64,000 nt of DNA from Anisodus tanguticus (lineage: Eukaryota > Streptophyta > Magnoliopsida > Solanales > Solanaceae): assembly GCA_034509755.1 (NCBI GenBank), contig CM067542.1:17489001-17553000 (forward strand), given 5' to 3'. The position numbers and the translations under genes are program-made. This document shows, one piece after another, positions 12,401 through 24,037 of this stretch. How positions within the stretch are numbered: position 1 is the stretch's first letter; each line of letters begins with the position of its first letter. The notes under the pieces were generated by a model that worked only from the letters and a program-made list of their open reading frames with translations, was not told where the DNA came from and ran no database searches.

Positions 12401-13015
12401 GAAGGAACGAATGTACCAAACGCCGACGTAACGTCGACGTGTAATCGAGAGGTTGAAAATTGAAACTTTGCTCGATGGAAGATCCTCAAAGTATTTGCCA
12501 ACTTCACTCCCAATTCCCAAATGAATTAATAAAATTGAATATTTAGCAAACAATGTAGACTTGTAGAGAGATATATTGAGAAATTAGAGAGATTGTAGGA
12601 AGATTTGTGAGAGAGATGAAGAGAAAATGAGTTATTTATAGTTGAAAAATTGGGTTAAAGTGTAAATATAATAACTTATGGGTTAAAAATAAATATTAAG
12701 GGGTAGGGGGGGTTGGGGGAGGGGGGCCTAAAATGGCCGTTGGCCAACGACCATAATCTAAAATGGTCGTTGGTGCAACGGTCATTTTTGCAAAGGGGGG
12801 AAAAGGGCGGGGTCGGGGTCGGGGTCGGGACGGGCTCGGGGCGGGGTCGGGTCAGGCGGGCCTGGGGCGGGCTCGGGTCTGGCGGGACGAGACATCGTCC
12901 CGTCCCGAGTTCGAGTCCCGCCCCCGTTATTTATTTATTTTTTAAGCGGGGTCGCGGCGGGACCGGGGCGGGCTCGGGACGGGGTCGGGCCGTCCCGGCC
13001 CACTGGCCAGCCCTA
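9474..13015 (-). mobile_element. Complete hAT transposon with 8-bp target duplication
   Basis: The 3542-bp element starts TAAGGGTGGCCAGTGGGCCG and ends with the inverted counterpart (CGGCCCACTGGCCAGCCCTA). It is flanked by a perfect 8-bp duplication, GTATACAC, at 9466-9473 and 13016-13023, the length typical of hAT insertions. About 180-200 bp inside each end is extremely GC-rich (CGGGTCGGGG-like), in sharp contrast with the AT-rich interior. The interior codes for a hAT transposase on the minus strand, broken by stops and frameshifts. Confidence 0.95.
9884..12322 (-). pseudogene. hAT transposase, four broken segments
   Basis: The first segment (12322-11669) is open for 217 codons and holds a BED zinc finger (SDAWTFFDRD, then CKIC and H-x4-H in RHVVSAH). 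An in-frame stop follows. The next segment has PGFIHYIRDIYNPAF and VSITSDIG, a form of the catalytic-core start, and a frameshift near 11440 precedes CHWIDYKWSMQK. The third (11375-10644) carries TLDNASNN with the second catalytic aspartate, HIKCACHIYNLIVKDGL and STRWNSLYEQ. The last (10366-9884) is the C-terminal dimerisation domain (FPTLSLMARDVL ... RDWIRAERR). In a working element the protein cuts and rejoins element ends in the nucleus. This copy cannot make it in one piece. Confidence 0.88.
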
Positions 13016-13068
13016 GTATACACTGCGGTAGCATATTTCTTTATTGCTTTCTTATCATAATGCACATG

Positions 13069-13471
13069 TTAATGGAAAATATATATTTATGGTTTGACAT
13101 TCGCCGCTACTTTAGAGGGACAATGTAGTTATTTATGGAGTACTCATCGTAATCACCTTCCCCTTTTTCATGCACTCTATGTTGAGATTTTGATTCAAAT
13201 TTCAGTATAATACAGGAGTGAGCATTAGATGGCTCTAATTGTATCAGTGGTAAGTCAATTGTCTAGTTCATATCACATAGGTTAATGGAAAACTACATTT
13301 TTTGTTTAACGCTCGCCGCTACTTTATCGGAAATGGTCGATGATACTGAGTATTCCCTGTACTCACCCTCCCCCTTTTCTACTCGATGTGCATACCAGAT
13401 TCGAGTTCCATTGTAATTCGGAAGTGAGCATTGATGGCTATTATTGTACTAGTGATGAGTCCGTTGACTAG
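13069..13471. repeat. Diverged tandem duplication of about 200 bp
   Basis: The blocks around 13070-13262 and 13281-13471 share a run of landmarks in the same order: 'TTAATGGAAAA', 'CGCCGCTACTTTA', 'GAGTA..C', 'CACCTTCCCCTTTTTC', 'GAGTGAGCATT.GATGGCT' and 'GTA(T/C)(C/T)AGTG'. The identity is clearly imperfect, so the duplication is old. Confidence 0.65.
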
Positions 13472-13550
13472 TAAAATGGCATCTCACAACTTTCTTTTAA
13501 ATTCATTAAATCTTGTTGTACAAATTTTTTCTTTGTATGAATCACTCTTT

Positions 13551-14478
13551 AGGCCTCATTGGCCATTAAATGCATTTGTTCATATTAAGATCCATCACTT
13601 ATTTGGCATGTATAGGTCTTAATCATTAAGATCTTGAACAAAGTCTTAATATCATTAAGAAGTATTTTTGTGTGGATAATTTCCACCACCACTCTTTTCA
13701 CAATCACTTGCTACCACCACTAACCACCTCTTCCATCACAACCACCACCACTTTTATAAACCATCATCAGCCTTGCCAACCACTAGCCACACACCACAAC
13801 TACCTTTGTCATCACAACCACCACTTCTGCCAACCACTATTGTCAGTCGCTACCACACATACCACATCCATCATTATAAGTATATCCACTTCCACTACCA
13901 CCGCCATCATTGTTGTCGCCACCTCCACCACCACTATCAGCCACTACCACCACTGTGGCCAATCCCTACTACCAACCACCTCCACCATCATAACTAGTGT
14001 CACTATCAACTACCACCAGTACATAATCAATTAACACCACACATTCTTCAGCCACTACCACAACACCATCAACTACTAATTAGATTGACCAACTCCACCA
14101 TTACAACCACCACCACCACTACTAGCCGTCATCATCACGTCAGTCACTAGCTACAACACCAACCTACCTCCACCAGAGTACAACTATCACCATCACTATT
14201 ACTAGACACTAACACCCACCATCACCACCACTACTACTACAAATTCTCTTCACCATCACTAGCGAACATTTTATTTTATTTTTTTCTAATATTTAATTAT
14301 TTTTATTTAAATTATATATCTATTTTGCTATCAAATAAATAAATTATGCACATTCAAATGTTGAAAAAATAACCGTCTTAATCCTTCGATATTTAAATCT
14401 AAAGATAACATCTTAATATTTTAGATGATCATTCAGATTCAGAACGTTATAATTCTAATGAAAACAAATGAGACCTTA
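13551..14478. repeat. CAC/ACC-rich element with imperfect inverted ends
   Basis: The left end TAGGCCTCATTGGCC and the right end, read inverted, TAAGGTCTCATTTG resemble each other, and both are followed inside by 'ATTAAGAT'-type motifs. The core (13680-14265) is almost wholly CAC/ACC/ATC triplets and is open on the plus strand only because of that composition. This looks like a small DNA transposon with an expanded simple-sequence core. I could not find a clean target duplication. Confidence 0.5.
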
Positions 14479-15028
14479 GTTACTCATGATTTGTACTATT
14501 TGGTCTTGCATTGTATAGTTTGTTTCATATTGTAGTCAAATATTTAAAATTGGTTATTCAATTCATGTCTTATACTTCGACTTATCATCGATATAAGTTT
14601 AGACTAGGTTTTATGTTTATGGTACTAATCACGATTAGAGTAATTTGGATGGGAGGGAGTATTTTGTCATAATGGAGGAGAATACCAATTTTGCTTACCT
14701 AGCAAGTTGCCATTTAAAGTGTTGTACCCCAAGTTAGAGATAAGAAAAGAACAAGCATAAATAATGGAGGATCAATCAAATGAGCAATATTGGCTGGCAA
14801 AATGTGACAGAGCTATAGCTAGATTGAGTATCTTATCAACTTTTAAGATCCCAACATTTATAGCAAAAAAGGTAGCTAACGTCCCCAAGATATATCATAT
14901 ATGTACCACTGACCGTACTATATATATCTATCATACACATTCGGGACCAATTAAATTAGGGTTTAAGCTAAGCTTTTTATCTGATTCTTGTAACCCTACG
15001 TGACTCGTAAAAGACTCAAAAGTAACAA
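14479..15028. other. No gene recognised
   Basis: A small open frame at 14764-15003 starts plausibly (MEDQSNEQYW) but resembles nothing known and decays into AT-rich codons. A GGGAGGGAGTA string near 14655 could be the lone end of a Stowaway MITE. Confidence 0.35.
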
Positions 15029-15161
15029 GTAACTATTAACGTGTACAATATATTATACTCAAAATATTGTGTAATATTTAGTGATGTATAATATATTATA
15101 CACGTTAATATATTATGTAATATTTAGTGATGTATAATATATTGTACACGTTAATAGTAAC
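15029..15161. repeat. Short inverted-repeat element, AT-rich
   Basis: The 29-bp ends (15029-15057 and 15133-15161) are inverted repeats with a single mismatch, built around TTAACGTGTACAATATATTATA. Between them 'TGTAATATTTAGTGATGTATAATATATT' is repeated directly. The 133-bp length and strong fold-back potential suit a MITE. Confidence 0.75.
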
Positions 15162-15469
15162 CAATAATTTCTTATCATATACCACCAATAAATTCATATC
15201 TTAAACAAATAAACCAGTTAAAGTTCTCATAAGAAATACATGTATAGTAGTATTTTGAATTTAAACATAGCGGTAAATGTTCCGTTTTTACAGAATTTAT
15301 CTTTCTCTTGCACTTAATATTAAAACAAAGGAAAAATAATTTGCTCAGAATCTCAAAAGAAAATAACTAAAAATATCGTTATTTATAATATAGTATAAAA
15401 GTATTTTGACTGGAAACTAAAAATATTATTCCTATATACTTACAATTCAACTATAAAACTGAAAATTAC
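15162..15469. other. No feature recognised
   Basis: AT-rich sequence with no coding signal, ending where the truncated LTR of fragment C1 begins. Confidence 0.4.
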
Positions 15470-16003
15470 AATATCAGCCCACGGCCCACGCCCCACGACC
15501 CGTGACCGTGACTCGTGACCCGTGACCCGTGACCCGTGAACCCGTGAACCCGTGAACCGTGAACCCGAGAACCCGAGAACCCGGAACCCGGAACCCGGAA
15601 CCGGAACCGGACCGGACGGGCGGGCGGCGGCGGCGCGCGTGTGGTCTTTACTTGAACCGAAGCACATCTAGGTCCTCCCTCCTTTAAACACATGGGATAC
15701 CCCTTGGGGTCCCAAACCCCAAACCAATTTCAAGTATTATATACACAACAATTCTTTCTTCCTCTACCGATGAGGGAGAATTGATCACACACCACACTTT
15801 TCCATGCTTCAAACACCTTACTTCGTGAACCAATATCTCTTTCATTTCTCAATGAAATTTGACGATTCTTGGCCCTACGGTTATCTACGTACTTAGTACA
15901 TCATGCATGTGTGAAGAACCGGATTCTCCAACATACGTAACACTAGTGTTTAAGCCGTTAAAGTTGGTCGGTCGCAACTCCCGCCAAAGGCTAATTTCCA
16001 ACA
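15470..16003 (-). repeat. Truncated 3' LTR of C1 with expanded GC-rich array
   Basis: Minus-strand sequence starts TGTTGGAAATTAGCCTTTGG right after the polypurine tract AAGAGGGGAT (16004-16013) and follows the element A LTR for about 380 bp. At about 15620 it enters a long array of CCGGGTTC/CGGGTCAC units, then stops matching near 15470. The part beyond that array in A (about 600 bp) is absent. Confidence 0.8.
15481..15620. repeat. GC-rich minisatellite (CCCGTGAA / CCCGGAA units)
   Basis: On the plus strand units such as CCCGTGAC, CCCGTGAA, CCCGAGAA and CCCGGAA follow one another with stepwise changes, then pass into (GGCGG)n-like sequence. Element A has only two short units (CGGGTCACGGG) at the matching LTR position, so this is a local expansion. 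Confidence 0.9.
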
Positions 16004-16642
16004 ATCCCCTCTTGAAAGAGATTTTGGCGCACTCACATGGTGTCTTTTCATTTCCAAAGCAATATTTCGGCGGACCGATGTTGCATAAGGAGAGGTAGCC
16101 TCGGCTTTGAACCTTCCATAGTTGAATACCATCGGACTTACTTCATCGCGCGGTGAACTTGATGTCTTGAACCGTCGGTGTTTAGTGTAAGCCAAGACAA
16201 TGATACCAACACAACAAATTCCCTTACTCTCTTCTTCGTAATGTTTTGTCCGTTTTGGCCATGGACAACGTCTTGGATTCTTAAGTGCGTTCATTTTGAG
16301 GCGGCCTGTCCTCGCACTTAAATAGGTGGTCTCCTACAAGGTATCCTGCTATACCCCACTTCACAAGTGTTAGGAACCATTAAAAGTTTCCCAAGAACCT
16401 AGCCTCAACTGTTGAGGATCATTACAGTTTTGAAAACTTAGCCTTTACCCATACTCTTGAGATAGCACTTAATGTCTATCGCGGGAACGGCTTTGGATTT
16501 GGTGTTTCTTTTCGAAATCACTATCCGAAGTGCTCATGCTTCTATTGAAGCGATCAACTGAACCTTTACAGCTTAGTTTTCCCATTGAACCAAATTACTG
16601 GGATCTCCAGTTCGTAAGGTTGGGTTACCACTGTATTGGTCC

Positions 16643-18698
16643 TTATATTTTGGGTTTTAAGCCCATTCCCCTAGACAGGCAAGCCATCTGATCCTTGAGT
16701 AGGCCCTTTGTCAATGGGTCTGCTATATTATCCTTTGACTTGATGTAATCAATGGATATTATACCCGTGGTGATCAGTTGCCTAACGGTCTTATGCCTCC
16801 GTCGAATATGACGAGACTTGCCGTTGTACATAACATTCCGTGCCCTTCCTAGAGCCGACTGACTGTCGCAGTGGATCATTACCGAAGGTACGGGTTTGTT
16901 CCAACACGGAACATCCTCTAAGAAGTCATGAAGCCACTCAGCTTCTTCTCCTGCTTTGTCTAAAGCGATAAACTCCGATTCCATCGTGGATCGGGCGATG
17001 CAAGTTTGCTTAGAGGATTTCCAAGATACAACCCCCACCACTAATTGTAAATATATATCCACCGGTGGACTTGGTGTTCTCTATATCGATATCCGATTTG
17101 CATCTTGTACCCTCTAGTACAATTTGGATATCTTGAATAGTGTAACCCGAAGTTTAACGTGTATTTCGTGTATTGTAATACCCGATTCAACGCCTTCCGT
17201 TGATTATCACTTGGATTACGGGTGAACCTAGCCAACTTATTGATGCGTAAGCAATATCGGGTCGGGTGCGGTTTGTTATATACATCAAACTACCGATTAC
17301 CGCGTGCATATCGCTCCTGGTATACTACAGTGCACCAAGATTTTTATCAAGCTTATGATTTATATCCATTGGTGACGCTATCGGAGAACCTGTCTAACAT
17401 CTTGAACTTTCTCAAAACATCCTCGATGTAGTGAGACCGAGATAAGACCGATCCGTCGTACGTCTTAGAGATTTTAATCCCTAGGATGACATCTGCGATA
17501 CCCATATCTTTCATGTCGAAGCATTGTTTCAACATGTTCTTAGTCTCTAGGATTATCCTAGGATCGCTTCCGTGATCAACATGTCGTCTACATACGGGCA
17601 TATCATAACAAATGAGTCGAGTTACCTTTCGTGTAAACACATTTATCACACTCATTAATGGCGAACCCCTTCGATAGTAGAGTACTATCAAATTTTTCGT
17701 GCCATTGTTTCTGGGCTTGTTTCAGCCCATACAGAGATTTGATAAGTCGACGGACTTTCTTCTCTTGCCCTTGAACCACGTACCCCTCGGGTTGGTCCAT
17801 ATAAATTTCTTCTTCCAAATCACCGTTTAGGAAAAGTGCGTCTTAACATCCATCCGGTGTATCTCAAGGTCACGCAAAGCTGCGATCGCAATAAATACCC
17901 GTATGGATGTCATCCGGATCCGGAGAGTATGTGTCAAAGTAGTCAAAGCCTTACGTCCGTCGATAGCCCTTGACTACCAACCTGGCCTTGTACTTGTCTA
18001 TAGACCCATCCGCCTTGTATTTCCGTTTGAGTATCCATTTACAACCCAACGGTTTATTTCCGGAGGAAGATCAACCAACTCCCAAGTATGGTTATGCGAG
18101 AATGGAGCTTATTTCACTCTCAATAGCTTCTTTCCAGCGGTGCTTCCGGAGTTGACAACGCCCGAGCAATTGTCCTTGGTTCATCATTAACCATGTAAGC
18201 TACAAAGTCGGGACCGAAGGATTTATCCTTCCGGCCCTTTTACTTCGCCTTAGATCCATCTGCGGAGTCTCCAAGTTCGAGAATGCGGAACACTAGATTC
18301 CGGATGTTCACCACCTCGAGATTCGCTAGATCGAACCATTTAGATCCGGGCAGTCAAGGACTCCCGGTTCTTGAGAGCTTTGTGCATAACTTCGCTTGCG
18401 AGAGGTTATGTCTTTCTCCTTTCTAGGAAAGGTACTTTCAAAGAATAGAGCATTCCTTGATTCCATTATTGTACCCTGGTGGATATCTGGAATATCTGAC
18501 TTATGCACTAAGAAGCGATAAGCACTAATGTTATTTGCATATCCGATGAATATGCAATCTACAGTCTTTGGTCCAATCTTGACCTGCTTTGGCTTAGGTA
18601 CTTCAACCTTTGCCAGACAACCCCACACCTTAAAATACTTGTAGGTGGGTTTCTTTCCTTTCCATGATTCATATGGAGTTTTGTCCTTACCTTTATGT
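16643..18698 (-). pseudogene. Copia pol fragment of C1: integrase end, reverse transcriptase, RNase H
   Basis: In minus-strand order: VWGCLAKVEVPKPKQ and IFIGYANN, the integrase C-terminal region (18628-18326); MEEEIYMDQPEGYVV with YGLKQAQKQWHEKF from the reverse transcriptase (17818-17603); DMKDMGIADVILGIKISK (17691-17353, after a frameshift that removes the YLDD box); ARFTRNPSDNQRKALNRVLQY (17235-17041); and RNase H with [28 protein letters not shown] and [10 protein letters not shown] (17062-16643). The RNase H block is the best preserved and is open for 139 codons. Frameshifts between the blocks show it is not expressed as a polyprotein. Confidence 0.88.
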
Positions 18699-19476
18699 GG
18701 GCAAGGTCACGCAAACGTCGTCAAGGACACGCTCCTGGATGACATGATCGAGGAATTCTCTGCAGTAGTGCTAGAAGCCAACTTGGTGGAGAATCCGATG
18801 CAATGGTGGGTGGACACAGGTGCAACAAGACACATCTGTTCCAACAAAGATGCCTTCTCCACGTACACTCCGGTCTCCGACAAGAAGCTGTTCATGGGCA
18901 ACAACGCTTCCTCGGACGTGCTAGGGGTTGGAAAGGTGGTCCGAAGATGACTTCCGGCAAGGAACTCACTCGAAGGAAGTGATGCACGTCCCGAGATATT
19001 AGAAGAAATCTAGTTTACGGACCTTTATTGGTTAATGCTTTGGTTTTAGGCTAGTGTTTGAATCAAATAAATTTGTACTCACTAAAAATGGCACATTTGT
19101 GGGGAGGGGCTTCGTCGTGAAGGCCTCTTCAAAGTGAATGCCATGTCCGTATTGCGTCAAGGAAATAAAGTTGAGTCTTCTTCTTATTTGCTTGAGTCTT
19201 CTAATTTATGGCATCATAGATTAGGACACGTAAACTACAAGTCTATTCAAAGGTGGTAAAGATGGAGTTGTTGCCTTCTATCGACATAAACCCTCAACAT
19301 AAATGTGAGGTGTGCGTAGAGGCAAAACTCACCAAGCTTCCTTTTCGATCCGTCGAAAGGAATACCGCTCCTCTAGAACTTATTCACACGGATATATGTG
19401 ATTTGAAGTTTGCACAAACTAGAGGGGGAACAAGTACTTTGTGACATTTATAGATGATAGCACAAGGTATTGTTAC
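18699..19476 (+). mobile_element. Copia fragment C2 (A/B family): gag end, protease, start of integrase
   Basis: The plus strand matches 46630-47420 of element B. It codes for LLDDMIEEFSAVVLEANLVE, then the protease site WWVDTGATRHICSNKDAF with an intact DTGA, a pre-integrase motif (WHHRLGHVNYKSI) and the first part of integrase (HTDICDLKFAQTRGG). Compared with B it keeps the protease aspartate and the tryptophans that B has lost. A stop follows VGKVVRR at 18950, and the match ends abruptly near 19476. It lies head to head with C1. Confidence 0.85.
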
Positions 19477-21359
19477 CTTATCTTTTACTACAAATACCAA
19501 ATTCTAAACAATAATTTACTCCAACGTTGAATTAGTCTTCCAACATAAACAATTCTGATATACTAACAGTTGCATATCTTATCTGGAACTTAGAAATAAG
19601 TCCTTAAAAATGTAGCTTTAAATATTTATTTTCAACTTGTTTTTATAATATAACGTTGAATTAAATACTTTTTTGTCAATTTGTTTTTCTTGAAAAAGAG
19701 AAAACTTGAACCAATATTTTGTCCCACATGAATCCAGGCACCAGCCTCATTTTAATTTGGAAAAGATAAAATAGCAAGTTGGATTGTCGCCTCGCAATGG
19801 ATATAAGGACATTGCAAATTTTGGGGTGTTCCCAAGGAATTTATTGCAAAGATATCTGCATTCTCATCCTCATGTCATGATTTACCCAATTAACAATCAG
19901 TTAATGTTTTTTAAAAAAAAACTTTTACTCCAATTTAAAATGGAATCATAACAAACTATTGAAAATTGAGTGGTAGTTTAATTTAACATAAGAGAATTCA
20001 TCATCTATAAATAATGTAATTTTTCACAAAGAAAATTTGGGTGAATTCTGCCCCTCTAATTCCGACCCTGGCTCAATAACATAAATATTATCTTGTATAT
20101 TAAATGTGCAAGATTCACTAACCAAAGGACTTTCTTTTCTCTTGAAATTTTACTTTTTCCGGCCTTCCTAATCCTCACCAAAAAAAGATCAAATAATTTA
20201 TTCCGATGAACTATCTAGAGAAACATATAGGACATGGGTAATTTAAAATTATAATTTTTTCCTTTGAGAAAAAAAAAATACTCATCCGTTTCAACTTATG
20301 CGATAGTATTTGACTTGACACAAAATTTAAAAAATGGAAAGTTTTTTGAAGTTTGAGGTCTAAAATGAGTCATAAATTTCATTAAAGATAAATTAAATAT
20401 ATTGAAGTTAAATTGTTAGTACTAAATACAAAAATATGATATTTATTTTGGGACCGGGTAAAAAAAAAATAGCATCAAACAAATTGGGAATGAGGAAGCC
20501 GTATGTGTAACTAACCAAGTGCTTATAAAGTAGGAGAATTTTGTACAAGAGGAACTACTGAGGAAGGCAGCGGCTAGTCGTGGAGTTACACAATCCACAC
20601 AGTACACCTGATCTACAGATAAGTGTAAGATAATTTTGGAGAAATAGTACCTACTTCCTTGGAATTATTACACTGTTCTTCCATAGATTTGCTTCCTGAA
20701 CAATGGAAAAAAATATGTGGTAGAAATCTAAAGCTACAAGTGTATCTGTCTATAATTAACTGGTGGCCCGGCACCTTATCATTTTAAAGGAAAAAGGTAA
20801 ATTATTAGGTACCGACATTTGAGAGATCGATTTTATAATTCATTACAAATATTATTTTAGTTATTATATGGACCTGTCATTTGATATTTTATAATATTAT
20901 TTTTTTCTATTCAAATTGTAACGGTCTACCAGCATTGTTATCTATATCATATACATTGGGTGAAAGTAGTCTCTAGGAAAAACGTGTGTACATTAGGGTG
21001 TTGATGATCCCATGGTCCATGCGAGATGACCAAAAGATTTATATATGGAGATAAATATGAATGAAAAAGAAGAAGAAAGCGACCCAAAATATTTCACACT
21101 TAATTATGTCCGATCTTGTTTCCTTTTATTTTGCTTTTCTAATTTTTATTAAAAAATAATATCTTGGATTTTTTATTGTATTTGATGAATCTCCTCTGAG
21201 CTTATAATTGGATTTTACTTTCTCTCCTCCCTCCCCCTTAATGAGCATAATTATTTTTTAAAGCCAGCTAATTCTTTTTAAGTAACTTCACAAATAACTA
21301 TAATTTAGGAGCTTCTAACCATTTGTAGGTACTTTTTTCACATTACAAATTGTAGCTAC
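19477..21359. other. Intergenic, AT-rich, with one likely MITE
   Basis: No coding sequence is recognised. A Stowaway/mariner-like MITE probably lies at about 20278-20510: it opens with CTCATCCGTTTCAACTTATGCG and closes with an inverted CAAATTGGGAATGAG. The rest is simple AT-rich sequence. Confidence 0.4.
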
Positions 21360-22740
21360 ATTTAGGCAATTCGTGTGTATCTGAGTGCATTTGAATACAT
21401 TGTTCAGTTGTATTCAACCTTATTTGATTCTGCGTGTATTTGATTGTATTTGAATACATGCAACCTTAATTTTTTTAAATACATGTCTATTCCTAATCTA
21501 TTCTCGATGCATTTAAATACCCAACGGAATTGTGTATTTTTAGTATATTTATATTCTGATCTATCCTTTTATTTTGGTTGTATTTGAATGTGTTCGAGCT
21601 CCAATCCGCCGCCGAACGTCGTAAGGTTGGATGTATTCGACTGTATTTGAATGTATTTGTGTTGTTGTATTTATATATTGATATATCCCTTTATTTTGGT
21701 TGTATTTGAATGTATTCGAGCTTCGATCAGCAAGGTAGCCATAGGCATCGCAAAGTTAAATGTATTCGACTGTATTTGAATGTATTTACACTTAGAAATT
21801 CTTTCATTAATGAAGAATAATCATTTTGAATGTAATTGACTATATTTACACTCAGAAATCCTTTTCTCGGCTGTATTTGAATGTGTTTACACTCAAATAA
21901 ATAAAGAATACATTCAAAGCCATTTTAAAAAAATTGTATGTACTCAAAAAAGTTAAGGTACATTGTATTCATACAGATCTCCAACAACTCCACCGGATAT
22001 CATACAAATGAGACCTTGTTGAATAATGTATGCATTAAGAAACAGAACAATAAACTCAAAAAATACATTGTATTTCATATGTTGAATATAAATACACTAA
22101 AAATGAAAATACTCTGATCTTAATACAATCAAATATGGTCGGAGAACCCGATTGTCGAGATCTGAGAAAAAAGCAACATTGGTTTACATAGAAAAGCATC
22201 TGGTACATAGTTTTATGTCGATATAGAATTTTCCCCGGCTGTCGTGGGCGGTGGTGGCAACGGCGGCGTTACTTTCTTCCTCCGGCAAATCAATTCTTCG
22301 TCTTCTTCTTCAAAGATCTTCCATATATTGAAAAGCATTTTTTTTTAGAAAAAAGAGAGATAATTTATCGCACATATCTAGTAGGTAACGGGAAGGAAAA
22401 AGAGAGAGAGAGGTGGGGGTGGTGATAGGTGGAGATGAGAGAATGGAATAGAGATAGAGGTGGATGTTTTGGTTGGGTTTAAGTAGAGCTCAGCCGGATT
22501 GCCATTGTATCGCACAAATTTGGGAGGTGAGGGAAAAGGGAAGAGAGAGAGAGAGAGGGCGGAGGGTGGTGATGGGTTGAGATGAGAGAAGGGAAGAGAG
22601 AGAGGCGTCTGTTTTTGTTGGGCTCCGGTAGAGCTTCGCCAGAGAAGATAACCAGCGGCGACCAAGGGAGGAAGAGAGAGGATTGAGGGAGGAGAGAGGG
22701 GGGTTGAAGGAAAAAATTGATACAATGGAATAATGTATTT
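21360..22740. repeat. Internally repetitive block with TGTATTTGAATGTATT units
   Basis: Between 21380 and 21900 'GTATTTGAATGTATT' and near copies recur about ten times in direct orientation; from 21900 to 22135 the motif appears inverted ('AATACATTCAAA'). The segment 22380-22720 is purine-rich (GAGAGA and GGGAAG runs) and contains a rough direct duplication of about 180 bp. Such blocks are typical of non-autonomous DNA transposons in Solanaceae, but I could not define ends. Confidence 0.5.
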
Positions 22741-22995
22741 ATTTGGTATAACGATGGAAAAATTAAAAATTTATTGTAGTTATAAAAAGTAATTAAATTA
22801 AAAGATAGTTACTAATCATAAATACCTATTAGAGTTAGCTATGCCAAGTAAATATTTCTTCTTTTTATTACAAGATTTTAAAAAGTAAAAAATTATGATT
22901 TATAGTACTGTTTTTAGTAAAGTTTGTGCTTAATTGTTTTTATATAAATTAGAAGATTGATATCTGAATTCATGGAAAAAAATTATATGCTTGAC

Positions 22996-23812
22996 TAGGG
23001 ATGGCAACGGATCGGATCTGGATCGGATCCTACTAGATCTAGATCCAGATCCGTTTTTCATACTTGAATCCAGATTCGTTTTTCATACCTGAATCCAGAT
23101 CCGTCGGGTCCATAAAAATCATATCCAAATCCGGATCCATCGGATCCACCAGGTCCACGGATCGGATCTGGATCCACATGTAAAAAAATTTGCCTTGCTA
23201 AGAATTTTTTTTTAACTGACAAACGATTTTTACTTAGCTAACAGTTTACTGTGTTTCAATTTTGAAATGTTCATATGAGATATTTTGTTCGTTGTCTCGT
23301 TTTGATTGTGAGATATTAATTGAAAATGTTGGACAATGACAATAGTTGCGAAAAATGCTGACTAATATTTCCACAATGCAGAACTTGCATGTGCTTGGAA
23401 TCTTCACAAATGAAGTGAATATAATTTTAACTACTTGTCTATGGAGATGTTGGTCATTCACTAATATAACATTGATTTTATTATCGAAGTTACCTCTTTA
23501 TATTTTGGTTTTTGAGTTAACGCGGGGATAAATTAAACTTGTTTTGAGAATTAAACTTGCAAGGATGTGCTTAGCAATTTTAAGAAAATACTTATAAAAT
23601 TACATTCTAGGTTATGAATATATTTAATAAAAAATGGATCCACGGGTCGAATCTGGACCGGATACGGATCTCAAATACAAGATCCAGATCCATATCCGTT
23701 CCGTCAGAAACGGATCCGGATCCGTCGGTCCAAATTTTGAAGATCCATATCCTATAAAATGGGTCTAGATCCACCGGATCCAGACCGGGTCCAGGATCCA
23801 CTGCCATCTCTA
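22996..23812. mobile_element. Non-autonomous hAT element, copy 1 (817 bp)
   Basis: It starts TAGGGATGGCAACGGATC and ends with the inverted form GATCCACTGCCATCTCTA, flanked by a perfect 8-bp duplication TGCTTGAC (22988-22995 and 23813-23820). Both ends are full of GGATCC/GGATCTGGATC units. There is no transposase frame. It shares its whole length with the copy at 48956-49758. Confidence 0.95.
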
Positions 23813-23820
23813 TGCTTGAC

Positions 23821-24032
23821 CATCATACTCCAAACTCGAGTGATTCTTATTTTTTGAAACATAACTCAAGATATTTTCATTAAAATAAGTCCAAGGGTCA
23901 TGTATTTGATTCAAAATTTTAAGAAGTGATTACATATTCTGAGGACATGTGAATTCAGAACATAATCGCACATTATGAAATAATTAATGGCCCATTTTTG
24001 TATTTTCTGATTATATTATAGTTATGGCAATG
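23821..24032. other. No feature recognised
   Basis: Short unique-looking spacer between the hAT element and the Gypsy-type element. Confidence 0.4.
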
Positions 24033-24037
24033 AATTA

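Larger units (their letters stand above)
15470..18698 (-). mobile_element. Copia fragment C1 (A/B family), 3' half
   Basis: On the minus strand this runs from the integrase C-terminal region through reverse transcriptase and RNase H into a 3' non-coding segment and a truncated 3' LTR. It is homologous to 47740-51126 of element B, while its LTR matches element A. At its upstream end it meets fragment C2 in opposite orientation with a 3-bp overlap (GGG, 18699-18701). Confidence 0.88.

Noticed and set aside
13672..14034. His/Thr-rich 120-residue open frame
   Set aside because: It exists only because CAC/ACC triplets lack stops; two frames are open with equally biased products.
14640..14665. Stowaway-type end GGGAGGGAGTA
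   Set aside because: No matching opposite end could be found within 400 bp.
14764..15003. Possible small gene MEDQSNEQYW...
   Set aside because: No homology recognised, AT-biased C-terminal half, no conserved context; kept only as a note.
22378..22725. Ser/Pro/Leu-rich minus-strand frame
   Set aside because: It is the complement of GAGAGA/GGGAAG simple sequence.
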